Assembly: GCA_020636405.1 (NCBI GenBank)
Contig: JACJXW010000004.1
Location: 3,522,001-3,586,000 of the forward strand
DNA: 64,000 nucleotides
Direction: 5' to 3'
Source of the DNA: Lewinellaceae bacterium
GTDB taxonomy: Bacteria > Bacteroidota > Bacteroidia > Chitinophagales > Saprospiraceae
The position numbers were made by a program, and so were the translations under genes. Shown one piece after another: positions 25,601 to 33,879 of this stretch (within the stretch, counting starts at the first letter, position 1; every line of letters begins with the position of its first letter). Below the pieces are notes generated by a model, which saw only the letters and a program-made list of their open reading frames with translations, ran no database searches and was not told the DNA's origin.

Positions 25601-28126
25601 ATGAAAAATATCTACCTTAGGCTCACGCCCTTATTTTTTCTATTATTTGCCTTCTCCATTACATTGAAGGCTCAATCCAACCAATACCTCCACTTCGACC
25701 GTGTGGACGACTTTGTAGAGGTACCGGGCGCTTCCCAGTATATCCAGAATTTGAATAAATTCTCCATGACCGGCTGGTTTTACACCGATGAACTGGCCTA
25801 TGGACAAGGGATGATGGGGATTCGTGGCGGTGGAACCGGAGACGGCGGCTTCTACCTCATTCAACTCAGTAATGGGATCATCGAGTCCCGTTTGCTCACT
25901 ACCGCAGGATTCCACGAGTTCGTGGCCCCGGCTTTCAGCATCGTACCCCAAACCTGGCAGCACATATCCTGGGTATACAACGGCAGCAAAGTGGAGCTGT
26001 TTATTGACGGCAACTCCGTAGGCAGTGTGCCGGCTTCAGGAACTTTCCCGGTAAGCAATAAGCCCTTCGGCATTGGGAAAAGCATTCAGGGTGGCTTCAA
26101 CTTTGTTTTCGGCGGCCGCATGGATGAGGTTACTCTGTGGAGTAAAGCCCTTACGCAGGAAGAGATACAAGACATGATGGCAAATGAACTGACCGGAGAG
26201 GAAGAGAGCCTGGAATTGTATTATAAATTCAACCAGGGAGTACCCGGGGAAGACAATACGGCCATAACCAAGCTCGTCTCGGAGACCGGCAATGGGAGCC
26301 GTGATGGCAACCTCATCAACTTTGCCCTCACCGGCGATGTCTCCAACTTCGGCGGTACCTTCGATGCCGGATTTCAGGCCATTACATTTCCCCAGATCCC
26401 GAACAAACTGACTACCGATGCTCCCTTTCAGCTGATGGCGACGGCAAGCTCCGGACTGCCGGTGACTTATGAGGTTGTATCAGGCCCCGCCACCATCGAC
26501 GGAGACATCGTTACCCTGACCGGAGAAGCGGGGGAAGTCCTCATCAAGGCCAGCCAGGAAGGAAATGGTACCTACGACCCCGCATCCGACCTGGTCAATA
26601 CCTTTAATGTACTCGACCCGCAAACTTTTGTGCCGGACATCGACGCCCGAAGCCCTCTGACGGGCGATGTATTTGTCCCAGTCCTGCGGCCTATTCAGTT
26701 GGCTGTGATCACTTCCATCGATTTCCCGGAGCTCTTTTCCGTAACGGATGTCAAAATTGAAATAGGGGCGGAGCAAATTACATTGACCGACTGGGGCAAT
26801 GCGCATTATACTGCCTGGTGGGCCCCACCCGGATATGGAAGTTATACAATGAACATCATTTCCACCAATAACTACGGCGCCAGTGCGACAAAATCGGTTA
26901 CTTTCAACGTGGTAGAACAAGCCTCGGATATGGAGGTGACAGCTACCAATGAGGTTTGGGTTTATTCAGATGTCCCTTCCCAAACGGTGGAAGCGGAACT
27001 CCCCAGCTATCTTGGGGCTTTTGATAACATTACCGCTACCCTGGCCATCGATTGCCCCGACGGCGGCTGTGACCCCTGGGACCGGATCTCTTCCATCGAT
27101 GCCAAAGGCCATGATGGAGAGTGGTATGAGATCATTCGGTACATTACTCCCTATGGCGTATCCTGCGGGCATACGGTTGACTTGACAGACTTTATGTCCA
27201 TTTTACAAGGCAAAATAGCTTTTCGGGTCAACCTGGGGACTCAGGGCAACGGGTTTTTATATACCCTTGTTTTGAGTTACCAGGAGGGGAACGTGGAACA
27301 CCCCTACAGCCATATCCGCAATTTATGGCGAGACAACTACTCCTTTGGAGACCCCGCAAACCTTCAACCCTGTGAAGTGATCGAAGCCTCCTTCCCGGAA
27401 CATACCCAGGCTGCCAAGATCAAGCTGGTGGCCACCGGGCACGGTTGGGGCGATAACAATACGGGTAATGCCGCCGAATTCCACGAGGATATCCACCACA
27501 TTTGGGTAAATGGGGAACAAACGTTTGAACACCACAACTGGAACGATTGCAACCCGAATCCGGATGGCTGCCAGCCGCAAAACGGAACCTGGTTTTACAA
27601 CAGAGCCGGATGGTGCCCGGGAACGATCGCACCCTGGTTTGATTTCGACATGAGCAGCTACATCAACCAGGCCTCGGTAGAGTTGAAGTACATCTTTGAT
27701 GAAGATTATGTTGATAATTGCCACGTTAACAACCCCAATTGTGTAAATGGGGTTACGTGCCCCAACTGCAATGATGGCTTCAACCCCGTCCTGCTTACTG
27801 CTTCTTATCTCATCTCCCGGGGCAGCCAACCCCTTGACGGTGCTTTGGTGACGGATATCGAAGAACCGCTGGCCCTACAGGAATCCTTATTTTCTTTGTT
27901 TCCCAACCCTTCTTCGGGCCTTGTAAACCTGGAGTTGAAAAAGGATGTAGGGCAGTTAGAAATCCTGGTGTTTAACGGGCTGGGGCAAATGGCATACAGG
28001 TTCAGCGAGAAGGAGCATCCTGCTAGCACCCATATCCTGCAGTTAACCGGCCAGCCAAAGGGCATTTATATGGTTGAGGTGAGAACGGATAAAGGAGTGG
28101 GCCAGCAAAAAGTGATCATCGAGTAA
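25601..28126 (+). CDS. Secreted multidomain PNGase F-like protein with LamG domain and T9SS sorting signal
   Basis: An 841-residue protein: a signal peptide (about 1-25); a LamG/concanavalin-like domain (about 28-210, HFDRVDDFVEVPGA, WQHISWVYNG); two Ig-like spacers (about 255-445); then a PNGase F-type double jelly roll (about 447-750) with CDPWDRI, GEWYEIIRYITPYG, NAAEFHEDIHHIWVNGE and the cysteine-rich NRAGWCPG. A T9SS type A sorting domain follows (FPNPSSGLVNLEL to the C-terminus). PNGase F releases N-glycans from glycoproteins. From memory, the catalytic Asp60 and Glu206 of the flavobacterial enzyme appear to have counterparts (WDR and AEF), while Glu118 has none that I can see, so activity is likely but not certain. 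Confidence 0.85.
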   Translation: MKNIYLRLTPLFFLLFAFSITLKAQSNQYLHFDRVDDFVEVPGASQYIQNLNKFSMTGWFYTDELAYGQGMMGIRGGGTGDGGFYLIQLSNGIIESRLLTTAGFHEFVAPAFSIVPQTWQHISWVYNGSKVELFIDGNSVGSVPASGTFPVSNKPFGIGKSIQGGFNFVFGGRMDEVTLWSKALTQEEIQDMMANELTGEEESLELYYKFNQGVPGEDNTAITKLVSETGNGSRDGNLINFALTGDVSNFGGTFDAGFQAITFPQIPNKLTTDAPFQLMATASSGLPVTYEVVSGPATIDGDIVTLTGEAGEVLIKASQEGNGTYDPASDLVNTFNVLDPQTFVPDIDARSPLTGDVFVPVLRPIQLAVITSIDFPELFSVTDVKIEIGAEQITLTDWGNAHYTAWWAPPGYGSYTMNIISTNNYGASATKSVTFNVVEQASDMEVTATNEVWVYSDVPSQTVEAELPSYLGAFDNITATLAIDCPDGGCDPWDRISSIDAKGHDGEWYEIIRYITPYGVSCGHTVDLTDFMSILQGKIAFRVNLGTQGNGFLYTLVLSYQEGNVEHPYSHIRNLWRDNYSFGDPANLQPCEVIEASFPEHTQAAKIKLVATGHGWGDNNTGNAAEFHEDIHHIWVNGEQTFEHHNWNDCNPNPDGCQPQNGTWFYNRAGWCPGTIAPWFDFDMSSYINQASVELKYIFDEDYVDNCHVNNPNCVNGVTCPNCNDGFNPVLLTASYLISRGSQPLDGALVTDIEEPLALQESLFSLFPNPSSGLVNLELKKDVGQLEILVFNGLGQMAYRFSEKEHPASTHILQLTGQPKGIYMVEVRTDKGVGQQKVIIE

Positions 28127-28167
28127 CGGCTGCCCCATTGAAAGCGGGCTGTCAATAGGCATGAGTT

Positions 28168-28207
28168 CATCTCTCATCCCGAATCGAAAAATTCGGGATG
28201 AGAGATG
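28168..28207. terminator. Bidirectional hairpin terminator
   Basis: A perfect 17-bp inverted repeat (28168-28184 and 28191-28207) with a 6-base loop CGAAAA. It lies between the convergent ends of the PNGase F-like gene and the cystathionine beta-synthase gene. There is no long T-run, so it may act as a transcript-end stabiliser as much as a terminator. Confidence 0.65.
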
Positions 28208-28232
28208 CTGGCCTGGTTATACAAAAACCGGG

Positions 28233-29591
28233 TTATACTGCCTGAATGATATCGTACTTCGTCAGAATATGCAGGGTCCCCGCTTTGTCCTTGACCATTA
28301 CGGCAGGGATGGTCCGGCTGACGTAGCGGCTCAGCTTGCTGAAGGGCAGGTCGGCCGGTACGATAGGGAAGGGGTCGCCCATGATGTTCTCCACTTTGTT
28401 TTCCGAATTGTCGAAGGGGTTTTCCAGGAGGTAGGACAGCACGGCCGTTTCGGTGATGGAGCCCACCATTTTATCCCCTTCCATGACCGGCATCTGAGAA
28501 ATGTCGTGCTCCTTCATGATGTGGAAGGCCTGCCGGACGGTGTCCTTTGTGCTAACAGTGATGAATTGTTGGCCTTTCTTCATGGCCAGGATGTCCCGGA
28601 CGCTCAGCTCGCGTTCCAGGAAGCCGCGCTCCCGCATCCAGTCGTCGTTATAAATCTTGCCGACATAACGGCTGCCGTGGTCGTGGATGACCAGCACTAC
28701 CACATCGTCTTTGGTGAGCTTGTCTTTCAGCTGCAGCAATCCGGCGACAGCGGATCCGGCGGAATAACCGAGTAGCAGGCCTTCTTCCCGGGCCAGGCGG
28801 CGCGCCATCAGAGCACCGTCCTTGTCGGTGACCTTTTCGAAATAGTCGATCACGTCGAAGTCAACGTTTTTGGGCAGAATATCTTCGCCGATGCCCTCCG
28901 TAATGTAAGGGTAGATCTCTTTGGAATCGAACTCACCGGTTTCGTGGTATTTTTTGAATACCGAACCGAAGGTGTCAATGCCCCAGATCTTAATGTCGGG
29001 GTTTTTCTCCTTCAGGTATTTTCCGGTGCCGGAGATGGTGCCGCCGGTGCCTACACCGACGACAAGGTGGGTGACCTTACCCTCCGTCTGTTTCCAGATC
29101 TCCGGGCCGGTAGTCTCGTAATGGGCTTCCCGGTTGGAAAGGTTGTCGTACTGATTGCACCAGTAGGAATTGGGGATCTCCTCGCTCAGGCGGCGCGCGA
29201 CGGAATAGTAGGAGCGGGGATCGTCCGGTTCGACGTTGGTCGGGCAAACGATCACCTCAGCGCCGACAGCTTTCAGCATATCGATCTTTTCCTTCGATTG
29301 CTTGTCACTGGTGGTGAAGATGCATTTATAGCCTTTTACTGCCGCTGCCAGGGCAAGCCCCATACCGGTATTGCCCGAGGTACATTCGATGATGGTGCCG
29401 CCGGCCTGGATGTCGCCTCTTTTTTCCGCATCTTCCAGCATCCTGACGGCCATTCGGTCTTTGATGGAGTGCCCCGGATTGAAAGTCTCCACCTTCATCA
29501 GTACCAGTGCCGGGACTTCTGCTGTCACCTTGTTTAGCCGGACCAGAGGGGTGTTGCCTATGGTCTCCAGTATATTGTTCTTATATTCCAT
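28233..29591 (-). CDS. Cystathionine beta-synthase-type PLP enzyme with C-terminal CBS domains
   Basis: About 452 residues. A fold-type II PLP domain occupies about 1-325: ILETIGNTPLVRLNKV, GHSIKDRMAVRM (PLP lysine), ECTSGNTGMGLALAAAVKG (serine/threonine loop), GVGTGGTISGTGKYL and GYSAGSA. A CBS-domain pair follows (about 335-450). It condenses serine and homocysteine to cystathionine, or makes cysteine; the CBS pair suggests regulation by adenosyl ligands. ATG 29591 (MEYKNNILETIG) is chosen because the family begins there; the frame extends to 29642. A promoter at 29708-29738 leaves a leader of about 110 bases. Confidence 0.92.
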   Translation of the reverse strand: MEYKNNILETIGNTPLVRLNKVTAEVPALVLMKVETFNPGHSIKDRMAVRMLEDAEKRGDIQAGGTIIECTSGNTGMGLALAAAVKGYKCIFTTSDKQSKEKIDMLKAVGAEVIVCPTNVEPDDPRSYYSVARRLSEEIPNSYWCNQYDNLSNREAHYETTGPEIWKQTEGKVTHLVVGVGTGGTISGTGKYLKEKNPDIKIWGIDTFGSVFKKYHETGEFDSKEIYPYITEGIGEDILPKNVDFDVIDYFEKVTDKDGALMARRLAREEGLLLGYSAGSAVAGLLQLKDKLTKDDVVVLVIHDHGSRYVGKIYNDDWMRERGFLERELSVRDILAMKKGQQFITVSTKDTVRQAFHIMKEHDISQMPVMEGDKMVGSITETAVLSYLLENPFDNSENKVENIMGDPFPIVPADLPFSKLSRYVSRTIPAVMVKDKAGTLHILTKYDIIQAV

Positions 29592-29689
29592 ACATTTCAT
29601 TTTTTGTTGATCGGATCGACGATGCGAGTTAGGCTGTTGCACCTCGTGAAAGTGGCAGCTACCAGGCTGCTTCCAAAAATGGGCCAGCC

Positions 29690-29707
29690 TGGCCGGCTAA
29701 CCGGCCA
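29690..29707 (-). other. Small hairpin at the expected 5' end of the CBS mRNA
   Basis: TGGCCGG-CTAA-CCGGCCA: a perfect 7-bp stem with a 4-base loop, at or just downstream of the predicted transcription start. It could protect the 5' end. I could not fit it to a known SAM or other riboswitch. Confidence 0.35.
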
Positions 29708-29738
29708 CAAAGGTATTAAGAGTTTGTTCAATTTTCAA
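29708..29738 (-). promoter_or_regulatory. Putative promoter of the cystathionine beta-synthase gene
   Basis: On the minus strand, TTG (29736-29738), 20 bases, then TACCTTTG (29708-29715), close to the Bacteroidota consensus. Confidence 0.5.
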
Positions 29739-29784
29739 TCAATGAGCTAACCCGCATTGAAATCGGAACAAACATTAGCATTTC

Positions 29785-30633
29785 TCAACGATAATATTTG
29801 ACCTTCACGAAAAAGCGGGAGTCGATCGCTCCCAGTAGTTTGGCCGCCAGGGGGGAGAGGATGACCTCTACTTCGTTGCGGTAGGCTGTATCGGGGATCT
29901 TCCCGATGACCTTAACGTAAACGGTGCGGTTGTTCATCGGGTTGAGCACCTCGATGATGGCGTTTCGCGGAGCGGACCGGTGGAGGGCATACAGGTCTGA
30001 ATCTTCTTTGCTATCCTTTTGCCAGAAGGCGACACCCTGGCCGTCGAATTGATGTTTTCCACCGGACTCCATCTGGTAGATCTTTTTCAGGGCGGCGTTA
30101 CGCCGGGCCAGTGGCCCGCCTGCATGTTGGCGAAGGCTGTCGGGAATACCGTGGACGCTAATCCATCCGACGTGCAGTTGCTGGCCTTCCTTGAGCGTGT
30201 GGCCGGCCATATTGTTGCGTGCCATGAGCAATTCGATCGGCATGCGGAAGTACACTTTGGCAATGCGGAACATGGTATCCCCTCTTTTGACCACATAAAA
30301 GACCGGTACATTCTCAACGGGCCTGAAATCCGATTCCATATATCTTTTGATGGCAGCATTCGGTACGGGTACCCGGATGGGCATGCCTATTTTTACGGTT
30401 TGGTCTTTCAGCCCGGGATTGAAATAGTAGAGCTCTTCGACTGACAGTCCGTAAAACTGTGCCAGGGAATAGAGCGTTTGTTTGGGCGCCATGATGTGGT
30501 CAAAGTATTTTTCCTCGAAAGCACCGATGCTCAGAAATATAGTATCTTTGGCGGTCAGGTAATGAAGGCTGTCGCCGGTTGCCGATAACTTGCCGGAAAA
30601 AAGCAGGAGCGCGAAGAACAACAATTTTCTCAT
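29785..30633 (-). CDS. LysM-domain protein with C-terminal double-psi-barrel-like region
   Basis: A 282-residue exported protein with a signal peptide (ending GKLSA). Two LysM repeats are visible: LYSLAQFYGLSVEELYYFNPGL (about 53-95) and YVVKRGDTMFRIAKVYFRMP (about 112-158). The C-terminal part (about 205-282, APRNAIIEVLNPMNNRTVYVKVIGKIPD) resembles an RlpA-type double-psi barrel. It should bind peptidoglycan in the periplasm. It diverges from kdsB, and CAAATATA (30657-30664) would be its -7 box. Confidence 0.85.
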   Translation of the reverse strand: MRKLLFFALLLFSGKLSATGDSLHYLTAKDTIFLSIGAFEEKYFDHIMAPKQTLYSLAQFYGLSVEELYYFNPGLKDQTVKIGMPIRVPVPNAAIKRYMESDFRPVENVPVFYVVKRGDTMFRIAKVYFRMPIELLMARNNMAGHTLKEGQQLHVGWISVHGIPDSLRQHAGGPLARRNAALKKIYQMESGGKHQFDGQGVAFWQKDSKEDSDLYALHRSAPRNAIIEVLNPMNNRTVYVKVIGKIPDTAYRNEVEVILSPLAAKLLGAIDSRFFVKVKYYR

Positions 30634-30663
30634 AGTGTTTCAAGCTTGTTTACGCACAAATAT

Positions 30664-31413
30664 ATGAAAACCATAGGTATCATTCCCGCCCGTTTTGCTT
30701 CTTCTCGGTTTCCGGGAAAACCCCTGGTACAGATAGGCGGAAAGACGGTTATTCAACGGGTATATGACCAGGCCCGACGGGCCCGGCGGCTGGATGAGGT
30801 GGTTGTAGCTACCGACGACGAACGGATTCGCGAACATGTGGAAGGCTTTGGAGGGCGAGTCGTCATGACGGCTTCCCATCACCGCAGTGGTACGGAACGT
30901 TGTGCCGAGGCTGCCGGATTTTTTGATGAAGCGGATGCCATTATCAACATCCAGGGAGACGAACCGTTCATCGACCCGCTGCAGATCGACCTCGTCGCAG
31001 AGCCCCTGGCGCGAAGAATGGCAGTAAAGGTAAGTACGCTTGCCAAAAGGATCGAAAAGCAGGAGGAACTCCATAGCCCCAATGTGGTAAAGGTGGTATT
31101 TAACCGCCAGCAGGAGGCCATGTACTTCAGCCGCAGCACCATTCCCTACCTGAGAGATGTACCCCCGGGCGACTGGCTTTCAAAGGCAGCGTTCTACAAA
31201 CATATCGGCCTGTATGGCTTTCGCAAAGAAGTGTTGCTGGAACTGGCGAAGCTGCCGCCTTCCCGATACGAAAGCTGGGAGTCTCTGGAACAACTCCGCT
31301 GGCTTTATGAGGGGTTTCCCATATTTGTCAATCTTACCGATAAGGAAACGATCGGTATCGATACGCCGGAAGATCTTGTGCAGGCTATTAAGCTGATAAA
31401 TCCCGAGGAATGA
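30664..31413 (+). CDS. kdsB: 3-deoxy-manno-octulosonate cytidylyltransferase
   Basis: A 249-residue KdsB: the CTP-binding IGIIPARFASSRFPGKPL at the N-terminus, RLDEVVVATDDERI, HRSGTERCAEAA, the catalytic NIQGDEPFIDP, and a C-terminal IDTPEDL. It activates Kdo with CTP for lipopolysaccharide inner-core synthesis, supporting a Gram-negative outer membrane with LPS. ATG 30664 (MKTIGIIPARFA) is chosen over the TTG at 30646. The stop overlaps the next start as ATGA. Confidence 0.96.
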   Translation: MKTIGIIPARFASSRFPGKPLVQIGGKTVIQRVYDQARRARRLDEVVVATDDERIREHVEGFGGRVVMTASHHRSGTERCAEAAGFFDEADAIINIQGDEPFIDPLQIDLVAEPLARRMAVKVSTLAKRIEKQEELHSPNVVKVVFNRQQEAMYFSRSTIPYLRDVPPGDWLSKAAFYKHIGLYGFRKEVLLELAKLPPSRYESWESLEQLRWLYEGFPIFVNLTDKETIGIDTPEDLVQAIKLINPEE

Positions 31414-31946
31414 ACTTTTGCAGCCACTGTGGGTCGGCCCGCATGGAGTTTAGAGTCCCGGAGGGCGATAACCGCCCCCGGTATGTCTGTCCGGATTGCG
31501 ATACGATCCACTACACCAATCCGAAAATCGTAACGGGTTGCCTGCCGGTGTGGGAAAACAAGGTGCTATTGGCCCAACGGGCGATCAGCCCCAGGCTGGG
31601 TTACTGGAACGTGCCCTCCGGATACATGGAAAATGGGGAGACCGTCGAACAGGGCGCAGCCAGAGAAGTATGGGAAGAAACCCTGGCCCGGGTCCGGCAT
31701 TTAACCCTACACGCTGTATTCAGCATTCCGCATATCAATCAGGTCTATATCCATTTTCTCGCCGAACTGGATACTCCCGATTTCGGTGTGGGCGAAGAGT
31801 CCCTGGCTGTCCGCCTCTTTTCTGAAGAAGAGGTGCCTTGGGGAGAGATCGCCTTTACTTCTTCGGTTTTTACTTTGAAACATTTTTTTTCGGACCGCAG
31901 GCAGGGGCGTCGCGAGGTCCATATGGGGGTAATGGAAAGGAGCTGA
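31410..31946 (+). CDS. Nudix hydrolase with N-terminal zinc ribbon
   Basis: A 178-residue protein. The N-terminus has a zinc ribbon (FCSHCG and YVCPDCDTIHY); the Nudix box follows as GYMENGETVEQGAAREVWEE. This two-part layout resembles the NudC-like/ADP-ribose-type Nudix proteins of Bacteroidota. It should hydrolyse a nucleoside diphosphate derivative. The position after EEx, usually glycine, is leucine. It overlaps kdsB by 4 bases, so the two are co-translated. Confidence 0.9.
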   Translation: MNFCSHCGSARMEFRVPEGDNRPRYVCPDCDTIHYTNPKIVTGCLPVWENKVLLAQRAISPRLGYWNVPSGYMENGETVEQGAAREVWEETLARVRHLTLHAVFSIPHINQVYIHFLAELDTPDFGVGEESLAVRLFSEEEVPWGEIAFTSSVFTLKHFFSDRRQGRREVHMGVMERS

Positions 31947-31947
31947 C

Positions 31948-32430
31948 CTACAGAAACCCGCCATGGAAACCGATAGGCAGTAGGGCTTTGCCGGAATCCA
32001 GCACATAGATCTCTCCTTCAGCCCCCTGAAGAATGATGGCGATATCCTTTTTCTGGCGGTCTTCAGCTTCGCTGATGACCTGTCGGCAGGCGCCGCAGGG
32101 GGATGCCGGTTGAGCAATGGTTTTCCGTTTGCTTTTTACGGTTACGGCGATGGCCTTTACTACGGATTGGGGATAATGCATCGCAGCATTCCCCAGGGCT
32201 GTCCGTTCGGCGCATATGCACATGGAGTAGGCGGCATTTTCGAGGTTGGCCCCCTGGAGGATCGTACCATTTTCCAGTAGAACGGCAGCACCGACTCTGA
32301 AGTTGGAGTAGGGCGCGTATGCATGGTTGCGGGCGGCCCGGGCGCTTTCCAACAATCGTTGATACTCTGCGGGGAGTTCTTCTGCCGATTCGTAGACTTT
32401 AATTTTTGTACTGATCGTTATTTCTTTCAT
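31948..32430 (-). CDS. cdd: Cytidine deaminase
   Basis: A 160-residue tetrameric-type cytidine deaminase: YAPYSNFRVGAAVLL, zinc ligand and proton shuttle in CICAERTAL (Cys-Ala-Glu), and the second zinc pair in SPCGACRQV. It deaminates cytidine and deoxycytidine to uridine forms for pyrimidine salvage. Its stop is 1 base from the Nudix stop, so the genes are tightly convergent. Confidence 0.95.
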   Translation of the reverse strand: MKEITISTKIKVYESAEELPAEYQRLLESARAARNHAYAPYSNFRVGAAVLLENGTILQGANLENAAYSMCICAERTALGNAAMHYPQSVVKAIAVTVKSKRKTIAQPASPCGACRQVISEAEDRQKKDIAIILQGAEGEIYVLDSGKALLPIGFHGGFL

Positions 32431-32538
32431 CGCTTTACCTGAAGTAAATAAAACACTATATTGCGCCCATTCTCGTCAGGGGCTTTTGCCTCTATTCGAA
32501 ACAGGCAAATTACCTTATTGTTAAGACAAAACCAACTT

Positions 32539-33873
32539 ATGAACAGCATATTGATTATCGGTGCAGGGCGTTCGGCCTCTGCTTGTATCAATTATGTGCT
32601 GGATAAAGCAAGGGAGCACAACTGGTTTGTGACTGTTGCTGACGCTGACCCGAAACTGGCAGAGGCTAAAGTGGCCGGCCACCCCAATGGACGGGGTACC
32701 TGGCTGGATGTCCTCAAGGTCAATGACCGCCGCGACCTGATCGGCCGGGCAGATGTAGTTGTCTCCTTACTTCCCGCACATCTCCACCTGGAAGTGGCGC
32801 ACGACTGCATCAAGCTGAAAAAGCACCTCATCACGGCTTCTTACGTTTCCCAGGAAATGTACAGGCTGGGTGACGATGCGCGGGACCGCGAGCTGATCTT
32901 CATGGGAGAGATGGGGTTGGACCCGGGTATCGACCACATGTCGGCCATGCGGCAGATCGCACGCATCAAGGAACAGGGGGGCAAGGTCACAGCGTTCCGC
33001 TCCTATACCGGCGGCCTGATCGCCCCGGAAAGCGACGACAACCCCTGGAGTTATAAGTTTACCTGGAACCCCCGCAATGTGGTGCTCTCCGGGCAGGGCA
33101 CTGCTCAATACCTGGAAAACGGCAAATTTAAATTCATCCCCTATAACCGCCTTTTTGAAGAATACCGCACCATTCATGTTCCGGGGATGGGCGATTATGA
33201 AGCTTATGCTAACCGCGACTCCCTTTTGTACCGGGACGTATATGGCCTGGCCGGCATTCCGAATATTCTTAGAGGCACCCTCCGAACTGCTGGCTTTTGC
33301 GATGCCTGGAATGCCCTGGTCAAGATCGGCCTGACTGACGGCGGCTATCCCATTGTGGATTCAGGTAAGCTGACCTACCACGAACTCATGGAGGGTTACC
33401 TGAGCCCTGATGACAACGCTGGCTCCGTCAAAGACCGCATCGCAAAATTGATCGGTGAAGAGCCAAATTCAGTGGTGATGAGCAAATTGGAATGGCTGGG
33501 GCTCTTCAGGAAGAAAAAGATCCGCGTGCCCAATGCGACACCCGCTCTGATCCTCGAAAACTTGCTGCTCGAAAAGTGGAAACTCAAGGCCAACGACAAG
33601 GACATGATCATCATGCAGCACGAATTCGAGTATGAACTCAAGGGCAAGAAGAAAGAAGTAGTGACCACTCTGGTCATGAAAGGGGAGGACGCACATAATA
33701 CGGCTATGTCTAAGCTCGTGGGGTTACCTATGGGCATCTTCGTCAAGCTGGTAATGGAAGGGAAGATTACATCTACCGGCGTCAATATTCCGGTGATGCC
33801 CGAAGTGTACGAGCCGGTGCTTGACGAGTTGGAACAATTTGGGGTCGTATTCGCAGAGCATGAAAAAGCATAA
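32539..33873 (+). CDS. Saccharopine dehydrogenase family oxidoreductase (glutamate-forming type)
   Basis: A 444-residue Rossmann-fold enzyme. It begins MNSILIIGAGRSASACINYVL, with GLDPGIDHMSAMRQIARIK and RSYTGGLIAPESDDNPWSYKFTWNP as in the saccharopine reductase/dehydrogenase LYS9 group. It may handle saccharopine in lysine catabolism; the substrate is not certain. ATG 32539 is chosen because the Rossmann motif starts there. It differs from the carboxy(nor)spermidine dehydrogenase at 37228, a distant relative in the same window. Confidence 0.88.
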   Translation: MNSILIIGAGRSASACINYVLDKAREHNWFVTVADADPKLAEAKVAGHPNGRGTWLDVLKVNDRRDLIGRADVVVSLLPAHLHLEVAHDCIKLKKHLITASYVSQEMYRLGDDARDRELIFMGEMGLDPGIDHMSAMRQIARIKEQGGKVTAFRSYTGGLIAPESDDNPWSYKFTWNPRNVVLSGQGTAQYLENGKFKFIPYNRLFEEYRTIHVPGMGDYEAYANRDSLLYRDVYGLAGIPNILRGTLRTAGFCDAWNALVKIGLTDGGYPIVDSGKLTYHELMEGYLSPDDNAGSVKDRIAKLIGEEPNSVVMSKLEWLGLFRKKKIRVPNATPALILENLLLEKWKLKANDKDMIIMQHEFEYELKGKKKEVVTTLVMKGEDAHNTAMSKLVGLPMGIFVKLVMEGKITSTGVNIPVMPEVYEPVLDELEQFGVVFAEHEKA

Positions 33874-33879
33874 GCTAAA

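Noticed and set aside
29592..29784. Possible SAM-type riboswitch before the CBS gene
   Set aside because: Only a short hairpin and loose complementarity are present; no match to a known riboswitch core.
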